Assembly: GCA_030028905.1 (NCBI GenBank)
Contig: JALDYZ010000010.1
Coordinates: 120,260-184,259, forward strand
Length of the DNA stretch: 64,000 nucleotides
Direction: 5' to 3'
From: Ferirhizobium litorale
GTDB taxonomy: Bacteria; Pseudomonadota; Alphaproteobacteria; Rhizobiales; Rhizobiaceae
Numbering within the stretch: the stretch's first letter is position 1; every line of letters begins with the position of its first letter. The notes below the pieces were generated by a model. It saw only the letters and a list, made by a program, of their open reading frames with translations, had not been told where the DNA came from and ran no database searches. Positions 18,593-27,554 of this stretch are shown here, in pieces. The position numbers and the translations under genes are program-made.

Positions 18593-19060
18593 CTAAACCT
18601 TGCCCTTTTCGATCAACCTCTCCATCGCGCGAACAGCAATTTCATATCCCTCCGCTCCCATACCGGCGAGGACTGCGGTTGCTCGCATCGACACGTAGGA
18701 GCGATGATAGATCGGCTCGCGCCGGTGGATGTTGCTGATGTGGAGCTCGATGATGGGTCCCTGGAACATCTTGAGCGCATCGAGAAGGGCGAGTGATGTG
18801 AAGGTGAAGGCGGCTGGATTGATAATGATGCCCGCGGCGCCCTCATCGATCGCTTCATGCACCCACTCGATCAGACGTTCCTCACTGTTCGTCTGCCGGA
18901 ATTCGACGGGGCGTTCGCCGGCGGCGTCCCGGCACCAGGCCTCGATCTCGGCAAGCGTGGTGTGGCCGTAGATCTCGGGTTCGCGTTTTCCCAGCCGGTT
19001 CAGATTTGGGCCGTTGAGGATATAGAGGCGCTCGAGTTCCGTCTTTGTCATATCGGTCAT
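18593..19060 (-). CDS. aroQ: Type II 3-dehydroquinate dehydratase
   Basis: A 155-aa type II dehydroquinase that converts 3-dehydroquinate to 3-dehydroshikimate. NGPNLNRLG (16-24) and the catalytic loop KREPEIYG with Y31 are intact; H107 lies in ELHISNIHRRE. The segment that usually reads NPGAYTHTS is NPAAFTFTS here, a visible variation. I use the ATG at 19060 because it overlaps the stop of the upstream TRAP permease gene (ATGA), which indicates coupled translation. With TRAP genes, a dehydroshikimate dehydratase and a shikimate dehydrogenase nearby, a catabolic role in quinate use is more likely than aromatic amino acid synthesis. Confidence 0.93.
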   Translation of the reverse strand: MTDMTKTELERLYILNGPNLNRLGKREPEIYGHTTLAEIEAWCRDAAGERPVEFRQTNSEERLIEWVHEAIDEGAAGIIINPAAFTFTSLALLDALKMFQGPIIELHISNIHRREPIYHRSYVSMRATAVLAGMGAEGYEIAVRAMERLIEKGKV

Positions 19061-20358
19061 CCCTGGTAGCCCATGAGGCGCGGCAACCACAGCACGAAAT
19101 CGGGGAAGAAGGTGATGATCATCAGGGACAGGACCATCCAGCCGAGGAACGGCAGGGTGTCACTGATGATGTCGCGGATCGGGGCTCCGGAAATCTTGGT
19201 CATGATGAAGAGCAGCAGGCCGTAGGGCGGCGTAACCAGCCCCAGCATGATGTTGACGACCACCATGACCCCGAAATGCACCATGTCGATACCGAGCGCC
19301 TGGGCGGTCGGTATGAAGACCGGCACGATGATGAGCAGGATGGCCGTGCCTTCCAGCACGCAGCCGAGCAACAGCAGGACGACGTTGACAAGGATCAGGA
19401 AGCCCACCGGCGATAACTGCCAATGGGTGAGAATGGCACGTAGCGTCTCGGGGATGTTTTCGATCGTCACCACATAGTTGAAGACAAGCGCGCCGCCGAT
19501 CAGCATGCCGATCGAAGCCGTCGTCTTGCTGCTGATCTTCAAGGCATCGTAGAAAGCCGCGCGCGAGATACTGCGATAGAGCACCGCGGAAATGACCAGG
19601 GCATAGGCGGCGGCGAGGGCAGCGGCCTCGGTCGGCGTCGCTATACCCGAATAGATGCAGCCGAGCAGCACGACCGGCATCATGAGGGCCGGAAACGCCC
19701 GCCAGGTGATCACCGGCACTTGGCGAAGCGGTACGGGCGCTTCCACGGGAAAGTTCTTGCGCCGCGCGGTGATGGCGACCTGGACCATCTGCAAAACTGC
19801 CATCAGAAGGCCGGGCACCATGCCGGCGATAAAGAGATAGCCGATCGAGGCATCCGAGACGAGCGCGTAGATCACCATCGGGATTGACGGAGGAAAGATC
19901 GGGCCGATGATCGCCGTCACGGCCGTCAGCGCGGCCGCATAGCTCGGCGTATATCGACCTTCGCGTGTCATCATGTTCTGCATCATGCGGCCGCTGCCCG
20001 CCGCGTCCGCGATCGCCGATCCGGACATACCCGCAAAGACGATGCTCTGAACGATATTGACCTGCGCCAAACCGCCACGAAATCGGCCGACGAGCAGGTT
20101 GCAAAAGGTAAGCAGGCGCTCGGTCATCGAACCGATGTTCATGAACTCGGCGGCGAGCACGAACAGCGGCACAGCCAGGATGATGTAGTTCGAATACATG
20201 CCGTTGAGGAACTGCTCCGCCACGGTGCCCATGTCGGCGCCAACCAGGAGGAGATACAGGGTCGAGCCCACGATCATCGAGAGGCCGATCGGAAGTCCCA
20301 GAAGCGCGAGCGCGGTGATGACGACGATCGTAATGGAGAATGGACTTGCAAGATTCAT
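19057..20358 (-). CDS. TRAP transporter large permease (DctM type)
   Basis: A 433-aa integral membrane protein of the DctM family, the ion-coupled channel of a tripartite TRAP importer. It has around twelve hydrophobic segments, the FAGMSGSAIADAAGSGRMM motif and IGPIFPPSIPMVIYALVS. The start at 20358 overlaps the stop of the small permease gene by four bases, and its own stop overlaps the start of aroQ. The linked enzymes make quinate, shikimate or dehydroshikimate the likely solute. Confidence 0.94.
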   Translation of the reverse strand: MNLASPFSITIVVITALALLGLPIGLSMIVGSTLYLLLVGADMGTVAEQFLNGMYSNYIILAVPLFVLAAEFMNIGSMTERLLTFCNLLVGRFRGGLAQVNIVQSIVFAGMSGSAIADAAGSGRMMQNMMTREGRYTPSYAAALTAVTAIIGPIFPPSIPMVIYALVSDASIGYLFIAGMVPGLLMAVLQMVQVAITARRKNFPVEAPVPLRQVPVITWRAFPALMMPVVLLGCIYSGIATPTEAAALAAAYALVISAVLYRSISRAAFYDALKISSKTTASIGMLIGGALVFNYVVTIENIPETLRAILTHWQLSPVGFLILVNVVLLLLGCVLEGTAILLIIVPVFIPTAQALGIDMVHFGVMVVVNIMLGLVTPPYGLLLFIMTKISGAPIRDIISDTLPFLGWMVLSLMIITFFPDFVLWLPRLMGYQG

Positions 20359-20873
20359 ACGCCGGAACTCGCCTTGGTTGGATCGAAGGCTTCCGGGGCA
20401 GTGCCGAAGATCGCCTGCCAGCCAAGCCAGATATAGCGAACGATCATGGCCACTGCGAAGACAATGTAGATCGAATAGAGGTAGTCGAAACGGATCTTCA
20501 GGTAGGCCGTCTTCTCGACTTTCATGAACATGACGTAGTCGATTACGGCGGGCAGCGAGACCCCGAAGGCGACCACAAGCGCGAGTGCGAAGATCAGCGT
20601 CATAATGCGACGGGCGCGGTTCGATGCACCCGCCCAGAAGAAGTCGAAGCGAATCTCTTCGCTTTCGCGCACCACGAAGGCCGATCCGAACAAGACGACC
20701 CAGATCCACAGAGCGACGCTGACCTCGTGCGTCCAGCCAATGGCAAGGTTGAGAACATAGCGGAAAAGGATCTGCAGCAGGAACACCGCAAACATCCCGA
20801 ACAGCATGAAGGCCAGGACATTTTCCGCGCGGGCCCGCAGCCACGCGCCCATGACAAGCATTCTCTCAGGCAC
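20355..20873 (-). CDS. TRAP transporter small permease (DctQ type)
   Basis: A 172-aa membrane protein with four hydrophobic segments and the DctQ motif LQILFRYVLNLAIGWTHEVSVALW. It pairs with the large permease encoded next. The start is GTG, supported by GAGGAGGAGA seven bases upstream; in-frame ATG codons follow at residues 5 and 8. It lies 89 bases after the binding-protein gene. Confidence 0.92.
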   Translation of the reverse strand: MPERMLVMGAWLRARAENVLAFMLFGMFAVFLLQILFRYVLNLAIGWTHEVSVALWIWVVLFGSAFVVRESEEIRFDFFWAGASNRARRIMTLIFALALVVAFGVSLPAVIDYVMFMKVEKTAYLKIRFDYLYSIYIVFAVAMIVRYIWLGWQAIFGTAPEAFDPTKASSGV

Positions 20874-20962
20874 AGTGTCTCCTCCTCACCTCGCCGAACC
20901 GACCGGGCAAGCTGCCCGGTCGCCCCTCGATCGGCGCTCGGCGCCGGCCCATCAGGTCCTTC

Positions 20963-21949
20963 CTAGAGCGCCGCCACCTTCTCGAGAATACCCTGCGGCC
21001 AGGACTTGGCGAGGTCGGAGGCCAGGTATTTTTCCTGGGCGTACTTGCGGAATGCTGCGATGTCCGGCTCGTAGATGTTGAGGCCCGCGCCCTTGAACTC
21101 CTCGACGAGCGCCTTCTCCTGAGCCAGATGCTGCTCCTGGCTCCAGGCCATGGCCGCGTCTGCTGCGGCCTGGAACGCCGCCTGCTGCTCCGGAGACATG
21201 TCGTTCCAGACCTTGCTGGACACGGTGAGCAGGTCGTAGCCGATCAGATGCGAGGTCAGGACGATCTGTGACATGACCTCGTAGAATTTCATGTTCTTGA
21301 CGTTGGGAAGCGGGTTGTCCTGGCCGTCGATCGCACCGGTTTGGAGCCCGGTATAAACTTCAGCATAGGCCATTGGCGTCGGGTTGGCGCCGAGTGCGGA
21401 ACCGAGGAACTGCCAGGCATCGCCGCCCGGCATGCGCAGCTTGATGCCCGCCATGTCCACTGGCGTCGTGATCTTCTTCTCCGGCTTGAGACCCACCTGC
21501 CGGGTGCCGAAATAGGTCGGTCCCAGGATACGCACGCCGAGCTGATCTTCGGCCATCTTCTTGAATTCGGTGCCGGTCTCGCTGTCGAAGAAAGCCTTGA
21601 GATGCGCGGCATCCCGGAAAAGATAAGCCGAGGTCAGCACCGACCATTCCGGAATCTGGTTCGAAATGTCCTGCGGGGCGATGTTGCCCATTTGCAAGTT
21701 GCCGCGCTGGAGGGCGACCAGTTCCGTGCCTTGCTTGAACAGCGTTCCCCCGTAGAAGGGCTCCAGAGTAAAACTGTCCTTGATGCTCTCTTGGAAGGAT
21801 TTCATCATCTGCGCGCGAATGTCCTGATCCGAAAACACGGCGGAGAACTTGAGCACTGGCTTGTCCTGGGCGAAAGCCGGCAGGGCAAGGGCCGCGGTTG
21901 CGGCTACGGATGCGCCGAGAAAGCGGCGGCGGTTCATCTCAAAAGCCAT
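20963..21949 (-). CDS. TRAP transporter solute-binding protein (DctP type)
   Basis: A 328-aa periplasmic binding protein and first gene of the quinate-type TRAP operon. The N-terminus has a Tat motif (NRRRFLGAS) and AFA|QD near residue 27. TTPVDMAGIKLRMPGG holds the conserved DctP Arg that binds carboxylates, followed by GANPTPMAYAEVYTGLQTGAIDGQDNPL. GGGAGGAAATAACG precedes the ATG. The whole series 21949 to 18593 is closely spaced and probably one transcript. Confidence 0.94.
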   Translation of the reverse strand: MAFEMNRRRFLGASVAATAALALPAFAQDKPVLKFSAVFSDQDIRAQMMKSFQESIKDSFTLEPFYGGTLFKQGTELVALQRGNLQMGNIAPQDISNQIPEWSVLTSAYLFRDAAHLKAFFDSETGTEFKKMAEDQLGVRILGPTYFGTRQVGLKPEKKITTPVDMAGIKLRMPGGDAWQFLGSALGANPTPMAYAEVYTGLQTGAIDGQDNPLPNVKNMKFYEVMSQIVLTSHLIGYDLLTVSSKVWNDMSPEQQAAFQAAADAAMAWSQEQHLAQEKALVEEFKGAGLNIYEPDIAAFRKYAQEKYLASDLAKSWPQGILEKVAAL

Positions 21950-22037
21950 CGTTATTTCCTCCCTATGGTCGACCGGTCAAGCGGCCGGCGATGATCTTGA
22001 TCGCCCTCCCCTCCCGGAAGCGCGCATTCCCTAATGT

Positions 22038-22051
22038 ACGGAACGGTCCGT
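22038..22051. promoter_or_regulatory. Imperfect palindrome in the GntR-TRAP divergent gap
   Basis: ACGGAACGGTCCGT has five-base perfect arms (ACGGA/TCCGT) around a four-base centre and lies upstream of the TRAP operon. It resembles TetR-type dyads more than FadR-type ones, so the TetR protein encoded at 25871 is one candidate binder. This is inference. Confidence 0.35.
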
Positions 22052-22145
22052 TTAGGCGAAACGTCCACCTATCCTCACAATATCCAAAACCATCATATCT
22101 TCACTCTCTCATGTCAAACGCCTTTTATCATAGATTTTTGGTTTC

Positions 22146-22163
22146 ATCGGATGTAAATCCGAT
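22146..22163. promoter_or_regulatory. Inverted repeat beside the GntR gene start
   Basis: ATCGGAT and ATCCGAT are perfect seven-base arms around GTAA and end 12 bases before the ATG of the FCD regulator gene, overlapping its leader. An autoregulatory operator or a small hairpin near the ribosome site are both possible. Confidence 0.4.
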
Positions 22164-22175
22164 CTTGGAGGACCC

Positions 22176-22850
22176 ATGAGCGTTCAAGACACCCAGGCCA
22201 TAGAGACCGCCGGCGACATGGCGTTCCGGTTGATCCGGCAGGATATCATCGCGGGAACGCTTGCGCCGCGCCAGAAACTCAAGCTCGACGATCTGCGCGA
22301 CCGTTATTGCGTCAGCGTTTCCACCTTGCGCGAAACTCTCTCTCGCCTCGCCTCCGAAAACATGGTCGTCGCCGAGGGGCAACGCGGATTCCAGGTCGCA
22401 CCTGTATCCGTGAAGGAACTGCGCGACCTCGGCGAGTTGCGTCTGTTGCTCGAAAGCCACGCACTCTCCCTGTCCTTTTGCGTCGGCGATCTGGAATGGG
22501 AGGCGCGCGTCGTCGCCGCCCGCCACAAGCTTGCCGCCATCGAGCAGCAGCTTCTTGCGGGGGACATCGATCGAACGCCTGAATGGGTCCGTTACGATTG
22601 GGGGTTCCATCAGGCGCTCGCCTCTGCCTGTGGCTCGGCGGTCCTCATGAGCACGCTCGCCACGATCTTCGATCGTTTCCTGCGCTATCATCTCGTCGCC
22701 CGCAGCTTTCGTGGAAAACCGGTGGCCGACGATCACCGGCAACTTTTCGAACTTGCCATGAACCGTGACATCGAGGGCGCCCGCAACATGCTGCGCCACC
22801 ACGTCGAGAGCGGCATCGACCACGTCATCAGCACCGGCCGAATCGGCTGA
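22176..22850 (+). CDS. GntR family regulator, FadR/FCD type
   Basis: A 224-aa regulator. The winged helix reads FRLIRQDIIAGTLAPRQKLKLD and CVSVSTLRETLSRLASE. The C-terminal all-helical FCD domain has its metal-site His/Asp pattern (YDWGFHQALASACGS, DDHRQLFELAMNRDIEGARNMLRHHVE). GGAGGACCC precedes the ATG. It is divergent from the TRAP operon, which it most likely controls with an acid such as quinate, shikimate or protocatechuate as effector. Confidence 0.93.
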   Translation: MSVQDTQAIETAGDMAFRLIRQDIIAGTLAPRQKLKLDDLRDRYCVSVSTLRETLSRLASENMVVAEGQRGFQVAPVSVKELRDLGELRLLLESHALSLSFCVGDLEWEARVVAARHKLAAIEQQLLAGDIDRTPEWVRYDWGFHQALASACGSAVLMSTLATIFDRFLRYHLVARSFRGKPVADDHRQLFELAMNRDIEGARNMLRHHVESGIDHVISTGRIG

Positions 22851-22888
22851 CCTGCCGACCGGAGGCATACAGGGATTTGCTCCCGTCC

Positions 22889-24783
22889 TCATGCAGGAAG
22901 CCTCGGCATGCCGACGGGACGAAGCCCCCTTTTCAACGCCGCGATACGGAAGATCGCGTTGGCCGCACCATAGCCACGATAGCCGCGCCGCTCGACGATT
23001 TCGAAGAAGAAACCCTCACCGAAGCCGGGGCTGTAGAGCTGAAAGTACTCTCCCTGTTCGTCGCGGTCGTAGAGGATGTTTTCCGCCTTTAGCCGTTCGG
23101 TCAGTGTGGGGTCGAGTCCGAAGCGCGCCTCTGCATCGCCGTAATAGTTCGGCGAGATGGGAGCGCGGCAAATCCGTTCTCGCGCAGAACCCGCGCGGTC
23201 ACGAAGATATCGTCCGTGGCAAAAGCCAGATGCTGCACGCCGGATCCGAAGTTCTCCGCGATGAAATGACCGGCCAGCGTGCGTCGGTTGTCCGCACCAT
23301 TCAGCGTGATGCGCAGCGAGCCCGAAGCATTTTCGACCACCTGGCTGTGCACGACGCCGGCCGGATCGATAATGTCGACCATCGGCGTCTTTCCCGCATC
23401 GAAAAGCGACGTATAGAACAGCAACCAGGTCAGAAGCTCGTCATAGGCTACGGTCTGCGCAACGTGATCCACTACCAAGAGGCCCGTAGGAGCCAGGGCC
23501 TCGCCATCATCTTCCGCGACGAAGTCGTTCTCCCAAACATGGGCCAGATCCGAAATCTCGTCGAGGAGATAAACAAGGCCACCGCCAACGCCGCGGATCG
23601 CCGGAATGCTCAACTCTCCCGGCAACACCGGTTGCTCGAACGGCTCGGCACCAAGGGCCAACCCGCGCGCCAGAGTGGCCCGGGCATCATCGACCACGAG
23701 GGCCATGGCGTAGGCAGACGTGCCGTGAACGGCCGCGGCAGCCGATGCAAAGCCGACGTCCTCGACATTGATCAGCATGCGAATATCGCCCTGAGCGAAG
23801 ATCTCAACGCGCTTCGAGCGGTGGCGCGCCGTGCGCCTGAAACCAAGAATGCGCAGGATTCTGGAGAGTTCATCGGCGTCGCCGGTATCTGCCGCAAACT
23901 CGATGAAGCCGACGCCCTTGACGTCTGCACGCGCCGGCATGGCGGGCGCATCCAACACGGCCCCATCGGGACGGCGCCGCACGGTGTCCCCCAGATAGAC
24001 TAGCGACCGGTGTCCGTCAGCCGCGATTGCCTTGGCAGAGCCGCCTCGAAACTGATCGTTGAAGATCTCCAACGAGAAATATCCGTTATAGCCGGTCGCG
24101 GCCACCGCAGCGGCGAACTCCGTAACCGCGAGATCACCCTCGCCCGGCATGTTGCGGAAGTGCCGGCTCCAATAGAGCAGGTCCATGTCGATCATCGGCG
24201 CATCAGCGAGTTGTACCAAGAAGATCTTGTCACCAGGGATCGCACGGATCGAATTGATATCGACCTTTCTCGCCAGCGAATGGAAGCTGTCCAGGATAAT
24301 GCCGATGTTTGGATGCTGGGCACGGCGCACGATTTCCCAGGCATCGCGGTGGTCCGAGATATGGCGGCCCCAGGCGAGCGCCTCGTAGCCGACCCGCAGT
24401 CCACGTCTGGCCGCACGTTCCCCCAGCGCATGGAAATCGTCAGCGGCACGATCAATACCGCCGAGCGACACCGGCGAAACATTGGAGCAAACGAGGAGAA
24501 GATCGGTGCCGAGTTCCTGCATGATGTCGAACTTCCGCTCGGCGCGATCGAAGGTCCGGCTGCGGAAGGGTTCCGGCATACCTTCGAAATCCCGGAAGGG
24601 CTGGAAGAGCGAGATCTCCAACCCGTAATCGCGAACCATGCGGCCGACATCGGCCGGACGGCCATCAAAGGCGAGAAAGTCGTTCTCGAAGATTTCCACC
24701 CCGTCGAAGCCGGCAGCGGCAATCGCTGCCAGCTTTTCCGGCAGTTCGCCGCTGATCGAGACCGTCGCGATCGAGGTTTTCAT
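22889..24783 (-). pseudogene. 3-dehydroshikimate dehydratase / HPPD-like fusion with one-base frameshift
   Basis: The intact design is a two-domain enzyme of about 631 aa. Residues 1 to about 280 form a sugar-phosphate-isomerase-like TIM barrel (IATVSISGELPEKLAAIAAA, GIILDSFHSLARK) of the 3-dehydroshikimate dehydratase type that yields protocatechuate. The C-terminal half is a 4-hydroxyphenylpyruvate-dioxygenase-like VOC domain, as in QsuB. Near 23155-23162 the frame breaks: after GFAALP the next frame continues as SPNYYGDAEARFGLDPTLTE through GEYFQLYSPGFGEGFFFEIVE to a stop at 22889. A single missing base explains it. As read, translation stops at 23101 and loses the last metal-binding part of the VOC domain; the dehydratase domain is whole. 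A sequencing error is possible. The start overlaps the aroE stop (ATGA). Confidence 0.88.
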
Positions 24784-25661
24784 GTGGCAGCCTCCGCAGG
24801 GCTGGGCCTGGTCAACGTCTGAAAGTGCTGCAGCATCCGCGCCGCATCGGCTTCCCGGCCGGTGAACAACCGGTACGCCCCCACCGCCTGGAGAACCGCC
24901 ATTCCGCCGCCATCGGTAACGCGGCAGCCGCACCGCCTTGCTTCCGCGAGAAGCTCAGTCTCAAGGGGGAAGTAGACGATTTCCGCAACCCAATGCCTCC
25001 GATGGAGCAGGTCGGGATCGATCGGAAGACCGGGATAGTTCGCCATGCCCGTTGGCGTGGCATGGACAAGCCCCGACGCATCCTCCATTTCGGCCCTGAT
25101 ATCGACGCCCACAAGGATTTCCGCGCGGGGAAAGCACTGACGCATCGTTTCGACCAGCAATTCGGCTCGCGCCCTGTCCGGATCGAAGATCGCCAGTCTG
25201 CCAGCGCCGAGTCTGAGTATGGCATAAGCCGTCGCGGCCCCCGCGCCACCGGCCCCGAGTTGGACGACGCGGCCAAGGCCAGCGCCCGGCAGCTTCAGCC
25301 GGAACGCTTCGGCAAATCCCCACCAGTCCGTGTTGTGACCGTGGCGCCGCCCCTCCTTGAATACGACCGTATTCACCGCCCCGAGCGCCGCTGCATCCTC
25401 GGAGAGCTGGTCCAAATAGGCGATGACGGCCTGCTTGCAGGGATGGGTGATGTTGAGGCCGACTAGTTTTTCGCCGGCCGCCCGCGCGAGGATGCCCGGC
25501 AGGAGTTCCGCGCCGCCACCAAGCAACGCGAGATCGACAAGGTCGTAGCGATAGTCCAACCCCTGGCGGCGGCCTTCCGCCATGTGCATGGCAGGCGTCA
25601 ATGACGCCTGGATCGATGAGCCGACCAATGCGGCACGAATGGGCTTGTTCGACGGTTCCAT
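24780..25661 (-). CDS. aroE: Shikimate/quinate dehydrogenase
   Basis: A 293-aa shikimate dehydrogenase family enzyme, interconverting shikimate (or quinate) and its 3-dehydro form with NAD(P). The substrate site is clear: GSSIQASLTPAMH near 14-26, catalytic K76 (NITHPCKQA) and D112 (HNTDWWGF). The cofactor loop is LGAGGAGAATAYA. HATPTGMANYPG and DGGGMAVLQAVGA are conserved. Its stop overlaps the dehydratase start. Its place first in a dehydratase operon, divergent from a TetR gene, points to catabolism. Substrate preference cannot be told from sequence. Confidence 0.93.
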   Translation of the reverse strand: MEPSNKPIRAALVGSSIQASLTPAMHMAEGRRQGLDYRYDLVDLALLGGGAELLPGILARAAGEKLVGLNITHPCKQAVIAYLDQLSEDAAALGAVNTVVFKEGRRHGHNTDWWGFAEAFRLKLPGAGLGRVVQLGAGGAGAATAYAILRLGAGRLAIFDPDRARAELLVETMRQCFPRAEILVGVDIRAEMEDASGLVHATPTGMANYPGLPIDPDLLHRRHWVAEIVYFPLETELLAEARRCGCRVTDGGGMAVLQAVGAYRLFTGREADAARMLQHFQTLTRPSPAEAAT

Positions 25662-25745
25662 CCCAACTCCGTCGGCGCGTCGAAAAAAGTGGTTCTCCTC
25701 CCCTCTTTCGGCGGCCTTCCTTGTCCTTCATGATGACATTATTGT

Positions 25746-25759
25746 ACTAACTAGTTAGT
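25746..25759. promoter_or_regulatory. Perfect 14-bp palindrome, candidate TetR operator
   Basis: ACTAACTAGTTAGT is a perfect dyad in the gap between divergent aroE and TetR genes, 112 bases upstream of the TetR ATG and 85 bases from the aroE start. This position fits joint control of both genes by the TetR protein. Confidence 0.6.
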
Positions 25760-25870
25760 GTCAAATGACAGAGATTGAATCCGGGAGCAGACCCGCTTAT
25801 CAACGTCCCGAGAGCATCGCACGGCGTCCGGGCCATCGGATCTGGGCCGGCAGCTTCTGGGCGGGGAGAG

Positions 25871-26509
25871 ATGGACAAAAGGCAACAGACTGTACGGAAG
25901 AACGATCCGGAAAAGACGCGGGAGGACATCCTCGCCGTCGCAACGGAAGAGTTCGCCACCCATGGTCTGTCCGGAGCCCGCGTCGATGCGATCGCCGAAC
26001 GCACCCGCACCTCCAAGCGGATGATCTACTACTATTTCGGCAGCAAGGAAGACCTCTATCTCGCGGTGCTCGAGAAGGCGTATCGCAAGATCCGCTCTCT
26101 GGAAGCCGATCTCGAGCTTGCGGACATGCCGCCGGTGGATGCCCTGCGCACCCTGATCGCCAGCACTTTCGACCACGACGAGAACAATCCGGATTTCGTC
26201 CGGCTTGTCAGTATCGAGAATATTCACCGGGCCACCCACATGCGCCGATCGTCCGAGATCAAGGACCTCAATGTCTCGATCATCCGCACGCTCGCCAATA
26301 TTCTGGAGCGAGGCCGTGCCGACGGCAGCTTCAACCGCGATATCGACCCGATCGACCTGCACATGCTGATCAGCGCCTTCTGTTTCTTTCGCGTGTCGAA
26401 CGCCTATACCTTCGGCACAATCTTCCGCCGCGACCTCTCGGAACCCGCCACCTACGCGCGGCACAGAGCTATGATAGCGGATGCCGTGATCAGCTATCTG
26501 CAGGCTTAG
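25871..26509 (+). CDS. TetR/AcrR family transcriptional regulator
   Basis: A 212-aa regulator. The DNA-binding part is KTREDILAVATEEFATHGLSGARVDAIAERTRTSKRMIYYYFGSKEDLY, a textbook TetR domain (split here only for reading; residues about 14-62). The C-terminal ligand domain (NNPDFVRLVSIENIHRATHM, FRVSNAYTFGTIFRRDLS) resembles regulators of shikimate or aromatic-acid use. GGGGAGAG precedes the ATG at 25871; a TTG 96 bases upstream has no site. It probably represses the aroE-dehydratase operon through the palindrome at 25746. Confidence 0.92.
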   Translation: MDKRQQTVRKNDPEKTREDILAVATEEFATHGLSGARVDAIAERTRTSKRMIYYYFGSKEDLYLAVLEKAYRKIRSLEADLELADMPPVDALRTLIASTFDHDENNPDFVRLVSIENIHRATHMRRSSEIKDLNVSIIRTLANILERGRADGSFNRDIDPIDLHMLISAFCFFRVSNAYTFGTIFRRDLSEPATYARHRAMIADAVISYLQA

Positions 26510-26917
26510 CGGACGGAACCGTCGGCCTTTCCCGTGCCTTCTGCGTTCGGAACACCACCAAAGCGGCACCAAGAAATTCATCGCCAAATTCTTGGCCAGC
26601 AACGACACCTCGACCTCGACCTGGCAAAATCGATCTGTCAAGTTCACGGCAAACGTTCTCAAAACGCTGCGAGAACATAAATTGCTCGGCGCACGCTATG
26701 GTGGGGAATGCGTCCGATCGCACCAGCCGCCTTTCACAGGAGGCGGGCAACGAATCACCATAGGATCTAGATCTCCCCAACGAGCTAGTTCAAATGTGCA
26801 GTTTGATGTTGCTATCCGCTCTGCGGGAGCGCACGATTGACACTTCAGTAGCAAAATGTCACGGGCGTTACTGCTAGAGGGCTAATTACCCTGGCCCCAA
26901 CCAAAGGAGGACACACC
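26510..26917. other. Intergenic region, no supported gene
   Basis: About 410 bases between the TetR gene and the small gene at 26918. No reading frame has both a ribosome site and recognisable similarity. The last 60 bases contain the leader and AAAGGAGG of the following gene. Confidence 0.45.
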
Positions 26918-27226
26918 ATGTCTTCCAGATCCTCAAAAGATCTCCTATCGCTGTCCGAACTGGAAACGATTGCGTCTGTTCTCGGCAGCTCTGGATATAG
27001 CGCCGCTGTTCTCGTCCGGGATCCGCAGCTGTTCAATGCTGCCGCACTTCTGGTCAACAAGCTGTTCGCCGCAGGTGTGACCTCGCCTCACGAGCTTTCC
27101 AGGCAGTTGGATCGGCAATTTGGCAAGGCGAGCCAAAATATGCTGCTGTATTCATCGCCACATGCGCGTTTTGCAATTCAAGGCCTGCCCAATCTCTCGC
27201 CGAACCTCAGAATGCCGGTCTCGTGA
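26918..27226 (+). CDS. Small protein of unknown function (102 aa)
   Basis: I do not recognise a named family. A strong ribosome site (AAAGGAGGACACACC) precedes the ATG. The protein is soluble and helical, with SELETIASVLGSSGYSAAVLV followed by NAAALLVNKLFAAGVTSPHELSRQLDRQFG; that second part looks like a small helical bundle. A hairpin with a T-run follows at 27307. It stands alone on its strand before the Lys-rich and BON genes. Confidence 0.78.
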   Translation: MSSRSSKDLLSLSELETIASVLGSSGYSAAVLVRDPQLFNAAALLVNKLFAAGVTSPHELSRQLDRQFGKASQNMLLYSSPHARFAIQGLPNLSPNLRMPVS

Positions 27227-27306
27227 TGGCGGGGGATGATTGCGCCTCTCTATCCCAGACATAGTCTTTCAGTTTCGCAGTGCGGCAGGTGTCGCAGTCA
27301 GCGGAT

Positions 27307-27356
27307 GGAGGCCCGGGAACCCCACACACGGAGAGGCAATCCGGGCCCTCCTTTTT
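27307..27356 (+). terminator. Probable rho-independent terminator
   Basis: GGAGGCCCGG pairs with CCGGGCCCTCC (one bulged base) and is followed directly by five T residues. The loop is rather long. It lies 80 bases after the 102-aa gene and would end its transcript. Confidence 0.55.
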
Positions 27357-27425
27357 CTGGAGCGTGGAACAGGGTAGCAGCAATTCGGGCTATGCTTATC
27401 CAATCAACGAACGGGAGGGGAACAA

Positions 27426-27554
27426 GTGGCAAAGGGTCAGGTTAGGAGCAACAAGGAAGCTCGCAAACCGAAGAAGGACAAAGGCGCAGAGAAAGCGCCT
27501 CCCCCAATCCTTGGGGCACATAAGAGTAGCAATGAGGGCAACAAGAAGAAGTGA
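27426..27554 (+). CDS. Very small Lys-rich protein (42 aa)
   Basis: GTG start with GGGAGGGGAACAA upstream. The product begins MAKGQVRSNKEARKPKKDKG and ends SSNEGNKKK, with 12 Lys in 42 residues and a short hydrophobic middle (PPPILGA). Similar short basic proteins are common in rhizobial genomes as far as I recall, often near stress genes. It might bind nucleic acid or be a ribosome-associated peptide; no function is known. Confidence 0.7.
   Translation: MAKGQVRSNKEARKPKKDKGAEKAPPPILGAHKSSNEGNKKK

Noticed and set aside
22765..24003. 412-codon plus-strand frame over the dehydratase fusion
   Set aside because: Low-complexity Arg/His-rich shadow; the other strand has the TIM-barrel and VOC motifs.
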